Source: JANSWY01 sp038525605 (GTDB taxonomy: Bacteria > Bacteroidota > Bacteroidia > Cytophagales > Cyclobacteriaceae). From it: DNA of 64,000 nucleotides. Location of the stretch: positions 1 to 64,000 of the forward strand of contig JBCBHL010000001.1 of assembly GCA_038525605.1 (NCBI GenBank). Direction: 5' to 3'. The position numbers and the translations under genes were made by a program. Within the stretch, counting starts at the first letter, position 1; each line of letters begins with the position of its first letter. Shown piece by piece: positions 1 through 7,844 of the stretch. Under the pieces are notes generated by a model that searched no databases, was not told where the DNA came from, and worked only from the letters and a program-made list of their open reading frames with translations.

Positions 1-1338
1 GAGGTCCTCAGCATCATGCTTCAGAAAGTTTACCTGGCTGCTAAACTTACGATCTTCATTACTAGCGGTTTCACTATCTATCAGCGGAAAGCAATGGTTT
101 TGATCATTGTGGCTAAGCCATGCGGAATAGTCGAGAATTTGCTTTAAGCCATTGGGAACCATAAAGGGAATAGGTCGATTACCCACATAAAGATAATCAG
201 CACCCAGGTCATTCATTTTCCACTTATCCAGTTCAGGTAAATAAAAATGCCCAACACTTTTCAAGTCTCTCCATTCTACAGTTTCAATATCGCTGATATC
301 TGCAATTACCCGGGGAACATTGGCTCCACCGAAGTTTTGTACTTCAACTGTTTCTCTTCTATGGTAGGAAAAAGGATCAAAATCGCTAACATCCCTTATC
401 GGAGCATTGGCAATCTCGGTATTTCTGCTGTGATAACGGTCTGTAAGCACTTTGGCAACCGGCGCTTCCACTTCAGGCGGTTCCGTCAGAGAAACCCTCA
501 CCGTATCACCAAGACCGTCTTCCAATAACGTCCCGATTCCTACAGCGGATTTAATTCGTCCATCTTCAGCCTCGCCAGCTTCTGTCACTCCCAGATGTAA
601 AGGATAAGGCTGCAATCCCTCCGCTTCAAGTCTGTTGACCAATAGCCTGTAAGCCTGCACCATCACCTGAGGATTGGAAGATTTCATACTCACCACCAGG
701 TTGTAGTATTCAAGATCTTCACAAATTCTGATAAACTCAAGAGCTGACTCTACCATTCCCAAAGGCGTATCACCATATCTGCTCATTATCCTATCGGACA
801 ACGAACCGTGATTCGTGCCGATCCGCATGGCAGTACCATGCTCTTTACAGATTTCTACCAGTGGCGAAAACTTTTCACGAATTCTTTCCAGCTCTTCCCG
901 ATAGGATTCGTCGGTATATTCTATGACTTCAAACTTCTTTTTATCTGCATAGTTCCCAGGATTTACACGAACTTTCTCAACAATCTTAGCTGCCAGCTCT
1001 GCTGCATTTGGTGTAAAATGGATATCTGCTACCAGTGGCACATTACAACCTCTCTTGCGAAGTTCATTTTTAATGTTTTCCAGATTTTTCGCTTCCTTGA
1101 TACTGGGAGCTGTGATTCTTACATATTCACATCCTGATTCAACCATTCGGAGTACCTCTTCCACAGAACCCATGGTATCCATCGTATCGACTGTTGTCAT
1201 CGATTGGACTCTGATTGGGTTATCACCTCCCATAGCTACTCCACCAATATTAACCTCCCGGGTAACTCTGCGGCTGTAAGATGTTAATGAATTACAATAA
1301 TTGATTTTATCCTTTACGGCTTTTGCTGAAATATCCAT
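1..1338 (-). CDS. ispG: 4-hydroxy-3-methylbut-2-enyl diphosphate synthase, IspG/GcpE, C-terminus outside window
   Basis: Converts 2-C-methyl-erythritol 2,4-cyclodiphosphate to HMBPP in the non-mevalonate isoprenoid pathway; cytosolic iron-sulfur enzyme. The first 446 codons are visible from an ATG at 1338. They hold the N-terminal TIM barrel, with recognisable stretches such as GGDNPIRVQSMTT, MRIGTNHGSLSDR and LHLGVTEAGE, followed by the extra domain typical of the long form known from Bacteroidetes and plants. The reductase-like domain that carries the 4Fe-4S cysteines would lie beyond the left edge, so catalytic completeness cannot be judged. It is divergent from nothing upstream: the next gene on the same strand ends 228 bp away, so it is probably transcribed on its own. 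Confidence 0.93.
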   Translation of the reverse strand, partial: MDISAKAVKDKINYCNSLTSYSRRVTREVNIGGVAMGGDNPIRVQSMTTVDTMDTMGSVEEVLRMVESGCEYVRITAPSIKEAKNLENIKNELRKRGCNVPLVADIHFTPNAAELAAKIVEKVRVNPGNYADKKKFEVIEYTDESYREELERIREKFSPLVEICKEHGTAMRIGTNHGSLSDRIMSRYGDTPLGMVESALEFIRICEDLEYYNLVVSMKSSNPQVMVQAYRLLVNRLEAEGLQPYPLHLGVTEAGEAEDGRIKSAVGIGTLLEDGLGDTVRVSLTEPPEVEAPVAKVLTDRYHSRNTEIANAPIRDVSDFDPFSYHRRETVEVQNFGGANVPRVIADISDIETVEWRDLKSVGHFYLPELDKWKMNDLGADYLYVGNRPIPFMVPNGLKQILDYSAWLSHNDQNHCFPLIDSETASNEDRKFSSQVNFLKHDAEDL

Positions 1339-1566
1339 TTACTAAGCTTGTCTACTCTTAAAACCAGTAGCAACAATTTTTGTTACACTAAAATAATAAA
1401 GGTTATCACAAAAGATTTATTATGCTGATTTTTGATTTACTGTATTAGTCGATTTTTATGTTTAAATCATAATTTAAATGAAACTACAAAAATCGACCGC
1501 TAAAAAATGAAAAGTCAATCAATAGAAAACCACCTGTGACATTGTCTTATGGTATTTTAAAAATCG

Positions 1567-2289
1567 TCAAATATCCCCCAGTTGAGGTCTCATTACCAGG
1601 TCTTCTACTACGGTATTTCCCTGCAATGTATAGGTTGCATAGACCAAATCAGCCACATCTTCGGGCTTCATAAAGCGCTCTTTTGGAAGATCCACTCCTT
1701 CCCAGCTTGCTGTGTAAGTTGCACCAGGTAAGATAGAAGTAACTTTAACGCCAAAATCCTTCATTTCCTCTCTCAGCGCTTTACTAAAACCATGCATGGC
1801 AAACTTAGAAATACTGTAAGAGCCACCATTGTCATAGGCTTGCAAACTGGCAATAGAACATATATTAAAAATATAGCCGTTTTTAGCTTCCTTCATTCCG
1901 GGAATAATACCTCTGGAAAGGTAGTACGCACTATATAAGTTTGTCGACATCATTAATTCCAGCATACCATCCTCTTCCTGATGAGAAGCTCCAGGTATAA
2001 AAACGCCTGCGTTGTTCACCAGAATTTCTATTTTTCTACCTGTCAATTTGATGAAATCGAGAAAATCCAAAACGTTTGATTTCTTCGACATATCCACTTT
2101 ACTTACGAAAACTCTGGCATCTTCAAATTTTTCCTGAACCTCTGCTTTGAAAGCTTTAAGATCTTCCTCGTTACGGGAACAGGTAATCACATCTATTTTG
2201 TTTGCTAAGAACTTTTCAATGATTGCACGTCCAATACCTTTGGTACCACCTGTTACAACTGCTGTTTTTCTTTGATTTTGTCCTGACAT
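1567..2289 (-). CDS. Short-chain dehydrogenase/reductase (SDR)
   Basis: A 240-residue classical SDR, an NAD(P)-dependent oxidoreductase of unknown substrate. The dinucleotide-binding motif TGGTKGIG is at residues 13-20, NNAG at 92-95, the catalytic Ser near 145 (CSIAS) and the Tyr-Lys pair YSISK at 158-162. The length is normal for the classical subfamily and no membrane or signal segment is present. It is divergently placed with respect to the mlaE-like gene, with 108 bp between the starts. The family is too broad to name a substrate; a ketoacyl- or sepiapterin-reductase-like role is possible. Confidence 0.88.
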   Translation of the reverse strand: MSGQNQRKTAVVTGGTKGIGRAIIEKFLANKIDVITCSRNEEDLKAFKAEVQEKFEDARVFVSKVDMSKKSNVLDFLDFIKLTGRKIEILVNNAGVFIPGASHQEEDGMLELMMSTNLYSAYYLSRGIIPGMKEAKNGYIFNICSIASLQAYDNGGSYSISKFAMHGFSKALREEMKDFGVKVTSILPGATYTASWEGVDLPKERFMKPEDVADLVYATYTLQGNTVVEDLVMRPQLGDI

Positions 2290-2397
2290 TTAAATAGTTT
2301 CAAATACACGTCTGAGGAAATTCGTTATCTTTCAGACTTATTATTAATTTTCCGCAAGTTAATGAAATCAAAGACCAGCTCAAATTAACTCGACTAA

Positions 2398-3129
2398 ATG
2401 AAAAGTATAGGAAAGTATTTTATTTTTTTAGGCAATCTAATCATCCGGAGGGAGTCCTTTAGAACTTACATCGGATTGTTTTTTGAGGAGTGTATAAAAA
2501 TAGGGTACAATTCTGTTTTCATTGTGACGATAGTCGCAACATTTATGGGAGCGGTTACAACCATTCAGACGGCTTATAACCTCATAAGCCCGCTTATTCC
2601 TGATTATGTCATCTCACTTGTGGTAAGAGATATGACAATCCTCGAACTTGCCCCTACCATTATGGCAATTGTATTTGCCGGAAAAGTTGGTTCTAACATA
2701 GCGGGGGAATTAGGAACCATGCGAATCACCGAACAGGTTGACGCTTTGGAAGTGATGGGAATCAATGCTACTTCTTACCTGGTATTGCCTAAAGTGCTTG
2801 CCTCAATGGTTACCTACCCTATGCTGGTAGTTTTAGCAGGTTTTTTAAGCATCTACGGCGGCTATTTGACTAGTTTGCTCACCGGAATAATCACGGGTTA
2901 CGACTACATCTACGGTATCCGATTCGAATTCATTCCATTTAACGTTACCTTCGCACTCATCAAAGCATTTGTTTTTGCATTTCTGGTGGCCTCTATTTCG
3001 GCCTATAAAGGTTTTTATACCAGAGGTGGCGCGTTGGAAGTAGGTCAGGCATCAACCAGTGCTGTTACTAACAGCTGTATCGCTATTTTATGTGCAGATT
3101 ATATATTGGCTAAATTATTACTCGGATGA
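2398..3129 (+). CDS. mlaE: MlaE-type ABC transporter permease
   Basis: A 243-residue inner-membrane permease of the MlaE/YrbE family, which with an MlaF ATPase and an MCE-domain protein moves phospholipids between inner and outer membranes. Several hydrophobic segments are visible, and the family core GKVGSNIAGELGTMRITEQ (about residues 98-116) is followed by DALEVMGINA, the region contacting the ATPase. The stop overlaps the start of the ATPase gene by 4 bp (ATGA), so the two are translationally coupled. No MCE (MlaD) gene is adjacent here; it must lie elsewhere or be replaced. Confidence 0.9.
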   Translation: MKSIGKYFIFLGNLIIRRESFRTYIGLFFEECIKIGYNSVFIVTIVATFMGAVTTIQTAYNLISPLIPDYVISLVVRDMTILELAPTIMAIVFAGKVGSNIAGELGTMRITEQVDALEVMGINATSYLVLPKVLASMVTYPMLVVLAGFLSIYGGYLTSLLTGIITGYDYIYGIRFEFIPFNVTFALIKAFVFAFLVASISAYKGFYTRGGALEVGQASTSAVTNSCIAILCADYILAKLLLG

Positions 3130-3884
3130 TAGAAATCAGAAACATTAAAAAGTCATTCGATGACAAGGAAATTCTAAAAGGAATAAGCGGTGAATTTCAC
3201 AAAGGCAAAACAAACCTGATCATAGGTGCCAGTGGAACAGGCAAAAGTGTCTTGCTGAAAAATATTGTCGGTCTGATAGCTCCTACGGAAGGTGAGGTGT
3301 TATATGATAACAGAAACTTCACCACCGGCGACAATCAGTTGATCACAGAGGTAAGAAGAGAAATAGGGATGCTTTTTCAGGGAAGTGCTTTGTTTGATAG
3401 TATGACCGTAGAACAGAATGTGATGTTTCCACTGAATGTGTTGACTAAAATGCCAATGGATGAAAAGCTCGAGAGAGTTAATTTTTGTCTGGAACGGGTA
3501 AGCCTGCAGAATGCCAATAAACTGATGCCCTCGGAAATTAGTGGTGGTATGATGAAAAGAGTGGGTATTGCCAGAGCTATTGTGAATAATCCAAACTATC
3601 TTTTTTGCGATGAGCCAAATTCAGGGCTGGATCCTCAAACATCGATCAGAATTGATAACCTGATAAAAGAGATTACAGACGAATATCAGATCACGACGGT
3701 AGTAGTTACACACGACATGAACAGTGTAATGGAAATTGGTGAAAACATCATGTTTCTCTACAAAGGGCATAAAATCTGGGAAGGTGATAATGAAAGTATC
3801 CTTCATGCAGATGTAGAAGAACTCAATGATTTTGTTTTCGCCAATAAAATGATGAGAAGAATCAAAAAAACGATGAAATCATGA
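3126..3884 (+). CDS. mlaF: MlaF-type ABC transporter ATPase
   Basis: A 252-residue nucleotide-binding subunit partnering the preceding permease in retrograde phospholipid transport. Walker A is GASGTGKS at 34-41, the Q-loop FQG near 84-86, the ABC signature ISGGMMKR at 138-145, Walker B YLFCDEP at 158-164 with SGLDP at 166-170, and the switch histidine in VVVTHD. The SGGM signature with two methionines is characteristic of MlaF. It overlaps both its upstream and downstream genes by 4 bp. Confidence 0.93.
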   Translation: MIEIRNIKKSFDDKEILKGISGEFHKGKTNLIIGASGTGKSVLLKNIVGLIAPTEGEVLYDNRNFTTGDNQLITEVRREIGMLFQGSALFDSMTVEQNVMFPLNVLTKMPMDEKLERVNFCLERVSLQNANKLMPSEISGGMMKRVGIARAIVNNPNYLFCDEPNSGLDPQTSIRIDNLIKEITDEYQITTVVVTHDMNSVMEIGENIMFLYKGHKIWEGDNESILHADVEELNDFVFANKMMRRIKKTMKS

Positions 3885-4477
3885 GATTGCCATGGATTTC
3901 AGTTTTCATTTTACTTGCTCTATCGATGAATGCCCATGCGCAAAAAGAGGAAGCACTTCCTTACGAAGAGATACCCTCTTATCCATCGGACTACACCTCA
4001 GGAAATGTAATTGCACGAATGATTGATGGCTTAGGTTATCGGTTCTACTGGGCTTCCGAAGGTTTAACGGCATCAGATATTGCTTATAGACCATCCGAAG
4101 ATGCCAGTAATGTTCAGGAAACGATGGTTCATATCTATGATTTATCAGTTATGATTCTTAACGCTGCGACTGGTACTCCGAATAAAAGAAGTGAGAAAAC
4201 TGAATTTAACGATCATCAGGAAATTAGGATAGCTACACTTCACAACCTCAAAAAAGCAAGTGACCTCTTTTTAAATATGGATGCTAAAGCAGTTGAAGGA
4301 CTCAACATCACATTTGCTGTTGGCGATCGAAGTACAGAAATTCCATTTTGGCATGTACTGAATGGACCGTTGGCGGATGCCATTTACCATACCGGACAGA
4401 TCGTCTCTTTCAGAAGAAGCGCCGGAAACCCAATCAACCCGAAAGTAAATGTACTTACGGGAAAAAACGGAAGCTAA
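3881..4477 (+). CDS. Exported DinB-superfamily protein
   Basis: A 198-residue protein with a clear N-terminal signal peptide (hydrophobic residues 4-18, cleavage predicted near AHAQ). The rest fits the DinB/YfiT four-helix-bundle fold: an early helix with NVIARMIDGLGYRFYWA, an internal histidine in ETMVHIYD, and a C-terminal helix ADAIYHTGQIVSFRR followed by the typical GNP turn. The three histidine positions of the fold suggest metal binding, but no reaction can be assigned. Its start overlaps mlaF by 4 bp, so it is the third gene of that operon. A periplasmic DinB-like protein in an mla operon is worth noting. Confidence 0.75.
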   Translation: MRLPWISVFILLALSMNAHAQKEEALPYEEIPSYPSDYTSGNVIARMIDGLGYRFYWASEGLTASDIAYRPSEDASNVQETMVHIYDLSVMILNAATGTPNKRSEKTEFNDHQEIRIATLHNLKKASDLFLNMDAKAVEGLNITFAVGDRSTEIPFWHVLNGPLADAIYHTGQIVSFRRSAGNPINPKVNVLTGKNGS

Positions 4478-4622
4478 CTCTAATAGCAGTAAATCAGCTT
4501 TTACGAATTACAGATCAATTCAGATTTTTATATTTTATCAATGCTCTTTTTGGGGAGCACCTACTTTTATGAAGAAGGTTTCGAATAATAGTTTCATCTT
4601 TGCAGACTAATCAGGACGTAGT

Positions 4623-5555
4623 ATGAGCAAGCAGAGGTTACATCAAAGGAATAAACATCAGGGTCAATATGATTTCAAAGCGATGATTGCTGTTCATCCA
4701 ACACTTGCTGATCACCTGATAACCAATAAGTATGGCAATGAATCGATCGATTTCGCCAACCCAAATTCTGTCAGAGCTCTGAACGGTGCTCTATTAAAAC
4801 TATACTATGGCTTGAAGTACTGGGAAATACCCGAAAACTACCTCTGCCCTCCTATTCCGGGAAGAGCTGATTACATTCATCACATGGCGGACTTGCTGGC
4901 TGACTGCAATGGTGGGATCATACCGAAAGGAAATCGGGTCAGGTGTATGGATATCGGTACGGGATCGAGCTGCATCTATCCAATCATTGGTATTCACGAA
5001 TATGAATGGAATTTTATTGCTACGGAAACTGATTTCAAAGCACTGGAGTCGGTTGAAAATATCATCGCTAAAAACCTGAGCCTCATGGACAAAGTCGAGA
5101 TTAGGAAACAGCATCATTCCAAGAATGTACTCAAGGATGTTTTAAGCCCATCAGAAAAAATCGATTTGACCGTTTGCAATCCTCCATTTCATTCTTCTGC
5201 TGAAGAGGCAGCATCCGGTTCAAAAAGGAAAGTCAAAAACCTCAGTAAGAAAAAAACTGACAAGCCTGTTCTCAACTTTGGAGGTAAAAGTCATGAGCTA
5301 TGGTGCCCTGGTGGAGAAAAACAATTTATAAAAACGATGATTTCAGAAAGCAGAAAAGTCGCCAATGCCTGCTTCTGGTTTTCTTCTCTGGTATCAAAAG
5401 AAAGCAATTTAAATTCGATCTACGGCGCTTTAAAAAATGCCGGAGTTACTGATGTCAGGACCATCCCCATGGGACAAGGCAATAAAATCAGCAGAATAGT
5501 TGCCTGGACCTATTACAGCCCACAACAACAACAGAAATGGCGTGAAAGAGCTTGA
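4623..5555 (+). CDS. rlmF: 23S rRNA (adenine-1618-N6)-methyltransferase RlmF
   Basis: A 310-residue SAM-dependent methyltransferase that modifies adenine 1618 of 23S rRNA. The start MSKQRLHQRNKHQGQYDF matches the family's N-terminus. The SAM-binding loop MDIGTGSS begins near residue 110 and the N6-adenine methyltransferase motif NPPFHSS begins near residue 186, followed by the conserved lysine-rich insertion and the LNFGGKSHELWCPGGE segment. Length matches the family. A strong terminator follows directly after the stop, and the gene is separated from the upstream DinB-like gene by 145 bp with nothing recognisable in it. Confidence 0.93.
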   Translation: MSKQRLHQRNKHQGQYDFKAMIAVHPTLADHLITNKYGNESIDFANPNSVRALNGALLKLYYGLKYWEIPENYLCPPIPGRADYIHHMADLLADCNGGIIPKGNRVRCMDIGTGSSCIYPIIGIHEYEWNFIATETDFKALESVENIIAKNLSLMDKVEIRKQHHSKNVLKDVLSPSEKIDLTVCNPPFHSSAEEAASGSKRKVKNLSKKKTDKPVLNFGGKSHELWCPGGEKQFIKTMISESRKVANACFWFSSLVSKESNLNSIYGALKNAGVTDVRTIPMGQGNKISRIVAWTYYSPQQQQKWRERA

Positions 5556-5603
5556 AAAAGAGTTGCGATCTGAGCTTTCAGCTCAGATCGCAACTCTTTT
5601 TTT
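5555..5603. terminator. Bidirectional intrinsic terminator between rlmF and GG-peptide cluster
   Basis: A perfect 21-bp inverted repeat (5555-5575 and 5581-5601) separated by a 5-nt loop, with A-rich and T-rich ends on both strands. It starts on the last base of the rlmF stop codon and ends 3 bp from the convergent peptide gene's stop, so it can end transcription from both sides. Confidence 0.92.
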
Positions 5604-5605
5604 GA

Positions 5606-5719
5606 TTAATCTTTCTTTCTTGCAAATGCGGCACCCTCTTTTGCTTTGAAAGTGATTTTACCTCCTGTCAAAGCTTTCATTTCCATTTTAGTTATTTCGG
5701 AAATTTTGATCTTCTTCAT
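5606..5719 (-). CDS. GG-leader peptide 3 (37 aa)
   Basis: A 37-residue peptide, third in a tandem set of three. It has a charged amphipathic leader with the pattern KISEITKMEMKALTGG ending at residue 20, then a 17-residue basic tail (KITFKAKEGAAFARKKD). The LTGG end matches the double-glycine leader type cleaved by C39 peptidase-containing ABC exporters, as in the Bacteroidetes GG-type natural-product precursors. The tail has no Cys, Ser-rich or other obvious modification site. Its start lies only 4 bp after the stop of the preceding peptide gene, which argues for co-translation. No exporter or modifying enzyme is nearby. Confidence 0.62.
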   Translation of the reverse strand: MKKIKISEITKMEMKALTGGKITFKAKEGAAFARKKD

Positions 5720-5723
5720 AGTT

Positions 5724-5840
5724 TCAATCTTTTTTCGATTTCAGTGTCACGTTACTATAAGTCATCATTCCTGGTCTTTTAGTTTTACCCCCTACCAGCA
5801 TCTTCATTTTCTCTTTCGAAAGTTTATTGATTTTGTCCAT
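5724..5840 (-). CDS. GG-leader peptide 2 (38 aa)
   Basis: A 38-residue peptide with leader INKLSKEKMKMLVGG ending at residue 18 and a 20-residue cationic core rich in Lys, Thr and Ser. It lies between two peptides of the same design, all on the minus strand, with 36 bp to the upstream one and 4 bp to the downstream one. The sequence around the glycine pair is alignable with its neighbours while the cores differ, the usual pattern for secreted GG-peptides. No function can be assigned. Confidence 0.62.
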   Translation of the reverse strand: MDKINKLSKEKMKMLVGGKTKRPGMMTYSNVTLKSKKD

Positions 5841-5876
5841 GATCAGTGTATTGGAATTTATTTAATAAGAATGTCG

Positions 5877-5999
5877 TCAGCTTTTCTTGTAGGTCGTTCT
5901 TCCGGGCTTCTTTCTTACGATGGTATCGTTTCCTTGCTTACCACCTGTGAGACTTTTCATTTCTCTTACGGAGAGATCTTTACACTTTAGTATTTTCAT
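5877..5999 (-). CDS. GG-leader peptide 1 (40 aa)
   Basis: A 40-residue peptide, first of the three-gene set. Leader CKDLSVREMKSLTGG ends at residue 20, followed by a basic 20-residue core (KQGNDTIVRKKPGRTTYKKS). The LSxxEMKxLTGG pattern is the best match of the three to known Bacteroidetes GG leaders. There are about 110 bp upstream to the lipoprotein stop; I could not find a clean promoter match in them. Confidence 0.65.
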   Translation of the reverse strand: MKILKCKDLSVREMKSLTGGKQGNDTIVRKKPGRTTYKKS

Positions 6000-6108
6000 A
6001 ATTTGATGATTTAGTTCAATTCAATATACTTAATTAATTCCATTTTCTTTTTAACGATACATCGATAAAATTATACACCGAAAATCTATGAACTACAATT
6101 TACAATAA

Positions 6109-7365
6109 TCAATCAATGGATACACTTGTAAGGACCTCCCCCTTAGATAGCTGAGAGTAATAGCTAATGCCCAACTCATTGGAATTCAACCAATGCATTG
6201 GATTTCCTCTGTGATCAAAATCATAAAACTCATCGCCAGTAACCTGCGAAAAGCTGCCGGTATCCATTCTATAAACCCAAATTTCATCTTCACCACTTGC
6301 ATCAGAAATAAATGCAACCTTATTTCCATCCGGAGAAATTCTGGGCCTTGTTGCTTCAATTGAGAGGTCAAATAATCGTTTGGAGGAATTTTCGACTAGA
6401 CTATACTGATAGATAGTTCTTCGTTCCCCACTTTTTCGCGAATCCATATAGAACGTTTGCTCGTCATCGGATAAATTTAACTCCCAGCAGCTGGCCAGTC
6501 CAATGGCTTCCAGGTCTACTATCATCTTTCTTTCTTTGGTTGCCAAATCCATTTCCCAGATATTAAAGTAATAAGACTCTTGCGCCCCCTCACTTGATAG
6601 AAAATATACTTTCCTATCCTGATCTGCTAATATCATATTGGATACACTCCTGCTTTCCGGGCTATCTATTAATACCGTTTCCTCACCTGTATCTGCGTCA
6701 TGAAGGATGATTTGATCAGTATATATTGTGTAATCAATTGTTTCTGTGGTGCTGTAAATGGCTTTATTAGAGTACTTTGACCAATTATCCAGGTAAGACC
6801 TCTCTGCTAAAACACTTAGTTCCCTGGAATCAACATTGTACAAAAACAATCTTTCTGTTTCAAAAGAATCGTCGCCAAACGCTCTATAACTTAAATAAGT
6901 TTTGTCTTTTGAAAAGCGAAAAAACTCACCATATTTATCCAGCCCGGGAATGATTGCAGCAGGCCATTTTTCTTCTTTTGGGGATGTCAGTAATGTCCAG
7001 GACTCCTTACTTTCCTGCCCTACCCTGATGCTACGTATTTTAAAATAATACAATTGATTATTCTTCAGATCGCCTACTTCCACGTTGAAAACAGTGCTAT
7101 CAACCTGATCGTACAGCTCAAAATCTGTTCCGTTTTCCGACATATAAATTTCAACAAAATCAGGAGCTACCGGGATCCCGCCAGGTACGTAAGAGGTTAA
7201 AGGTCTTGGATCTGTAAGGGCAAGTGTAACTATTTCATTTCCCCTTTTAGCACTAAAATATGGTAGGTAAAAATTCTTTTCTTCTCTTTCTACTTCTAAT
7301 CCATCATCTTCTACGCATGAATACAATAAAGTAGCAATCAAAAACAAGTAGATAAATTTCTTCAT
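6109..7365 (-). CDS. Lipoprotein with TolB-like (PD40) beta-propeller
   Basis: A 418-residue lipoprotein: hydrophobic signal followed by the lipobox LLYSC with Cys17 as lipidation site. Residues about 40-130 resemble a fibronectin type III-like segment (ending YYFKIRSIRVG). The rest consists of repeated strands of the TolB/PD40 type, best seen in ATRPRISPDGNKVAFISD followed by SGEDEIWVYRMDTG near the C-terminus. Such proteins sit in the envelope and bind proteins or ligands; no enzymatic residues are evident. It is not obviously linked to its neighbours and is transcribed toward the GG-peptide genes. Confidence 0.75.
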   Translation of the reverse strand: MKKFIYLFLIATLLYSCVEDDGLEVEREEKNFYLPYFSAKRGNEIVTLALTDPRPLTSYVPGGIPVAPDFVEIYMSENGTDFELYDQVDSTVFNVEVGDLKNNQLYYFKIRSIRVGQESKESWTLLTSPKEEKWPAAIIPGLDKYGEFFRFSKDKTYLSYRAFGDDSFETERLFLYNVDSRELSVLAERSYLDNWSKYSNKAIYSTTETIDYTIYTDQIILHDADTGEETVLIDSPESRSVSNMILADQDRKVYFLSSEGAQESYYFNIWEMDLATKERKMIVDLEAIGLASCWELNLSDDEQTFYMDSRKSGERRTIYQYSLVENSSKRLFDLSIEATRPRISPDGNKVAFISDASGEDEIWVYRMDTGSFSQVTGDEFYDFDHRGNPMHWLNSNELGISYYSQLSKGEVLTSVSID

Positions 7366-7844
7366 AAGAGTAATTTTAAGTTTAACTCAGACAAACTCAG
7401 TTGTTATGTTATCAACAGGGTCGCCAGTGATTTATTTTAATATTGAATTACAACAGCAATAATCAAGCCGGAACTAAGAATAGTAGTTAATAAAGTAGAA
7501 TTTTAATAAAATGCTAACTATTCTTTCAAGGAAGCAAAATTTACTTTCATAAGATCAACTACTTTTAATCAACAGAGTAACATGGGACTGACTCCATTAG
7601 ACAATCAATTAATAATGATTATTGGTTAACTGTGTCTATCAAGTTAAGGAAGCCTAATATACCATATTGATACCATCAGTGTCTGAAGACCTCTCAATAA
7701 TTGATGATTCCTTAGGCGAGATAACTGATAGAGCTATCAACTGGATTTCCAATTCTATGACAGATAACATCGTCACGCGACTGAGAATTCTAAAAATACG
7801 AAGGCAGAGAAATTAACGCAATAGATTAACAGAAATGATCATGA
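7366..7844. other. Intergenic region without recognisable gene
   Basis: 479 bp between the lipoprotein start and the sensor kinase stop. It is A+T-rich. A frame on the plus strand stays open from about 7676 to 7815 but has no start signal or recognisable family. A near-palindrome (aataatgattatt) lies near 7610. I see no RNA gene or terminator. Confidence 0.5.

Noticed and set aside
5646..5990. 114-residue plus-strand ORF over the GG-peptide region
   Set aside because: It is antisense to three short genes with a consistent leader pattern and has no family features of its own.
7676..7815. Plus-strand open frame in the intergenic region before the sensor kinase
   Set aside because: No start codon context, no recognisable family, and length compatible with chance.
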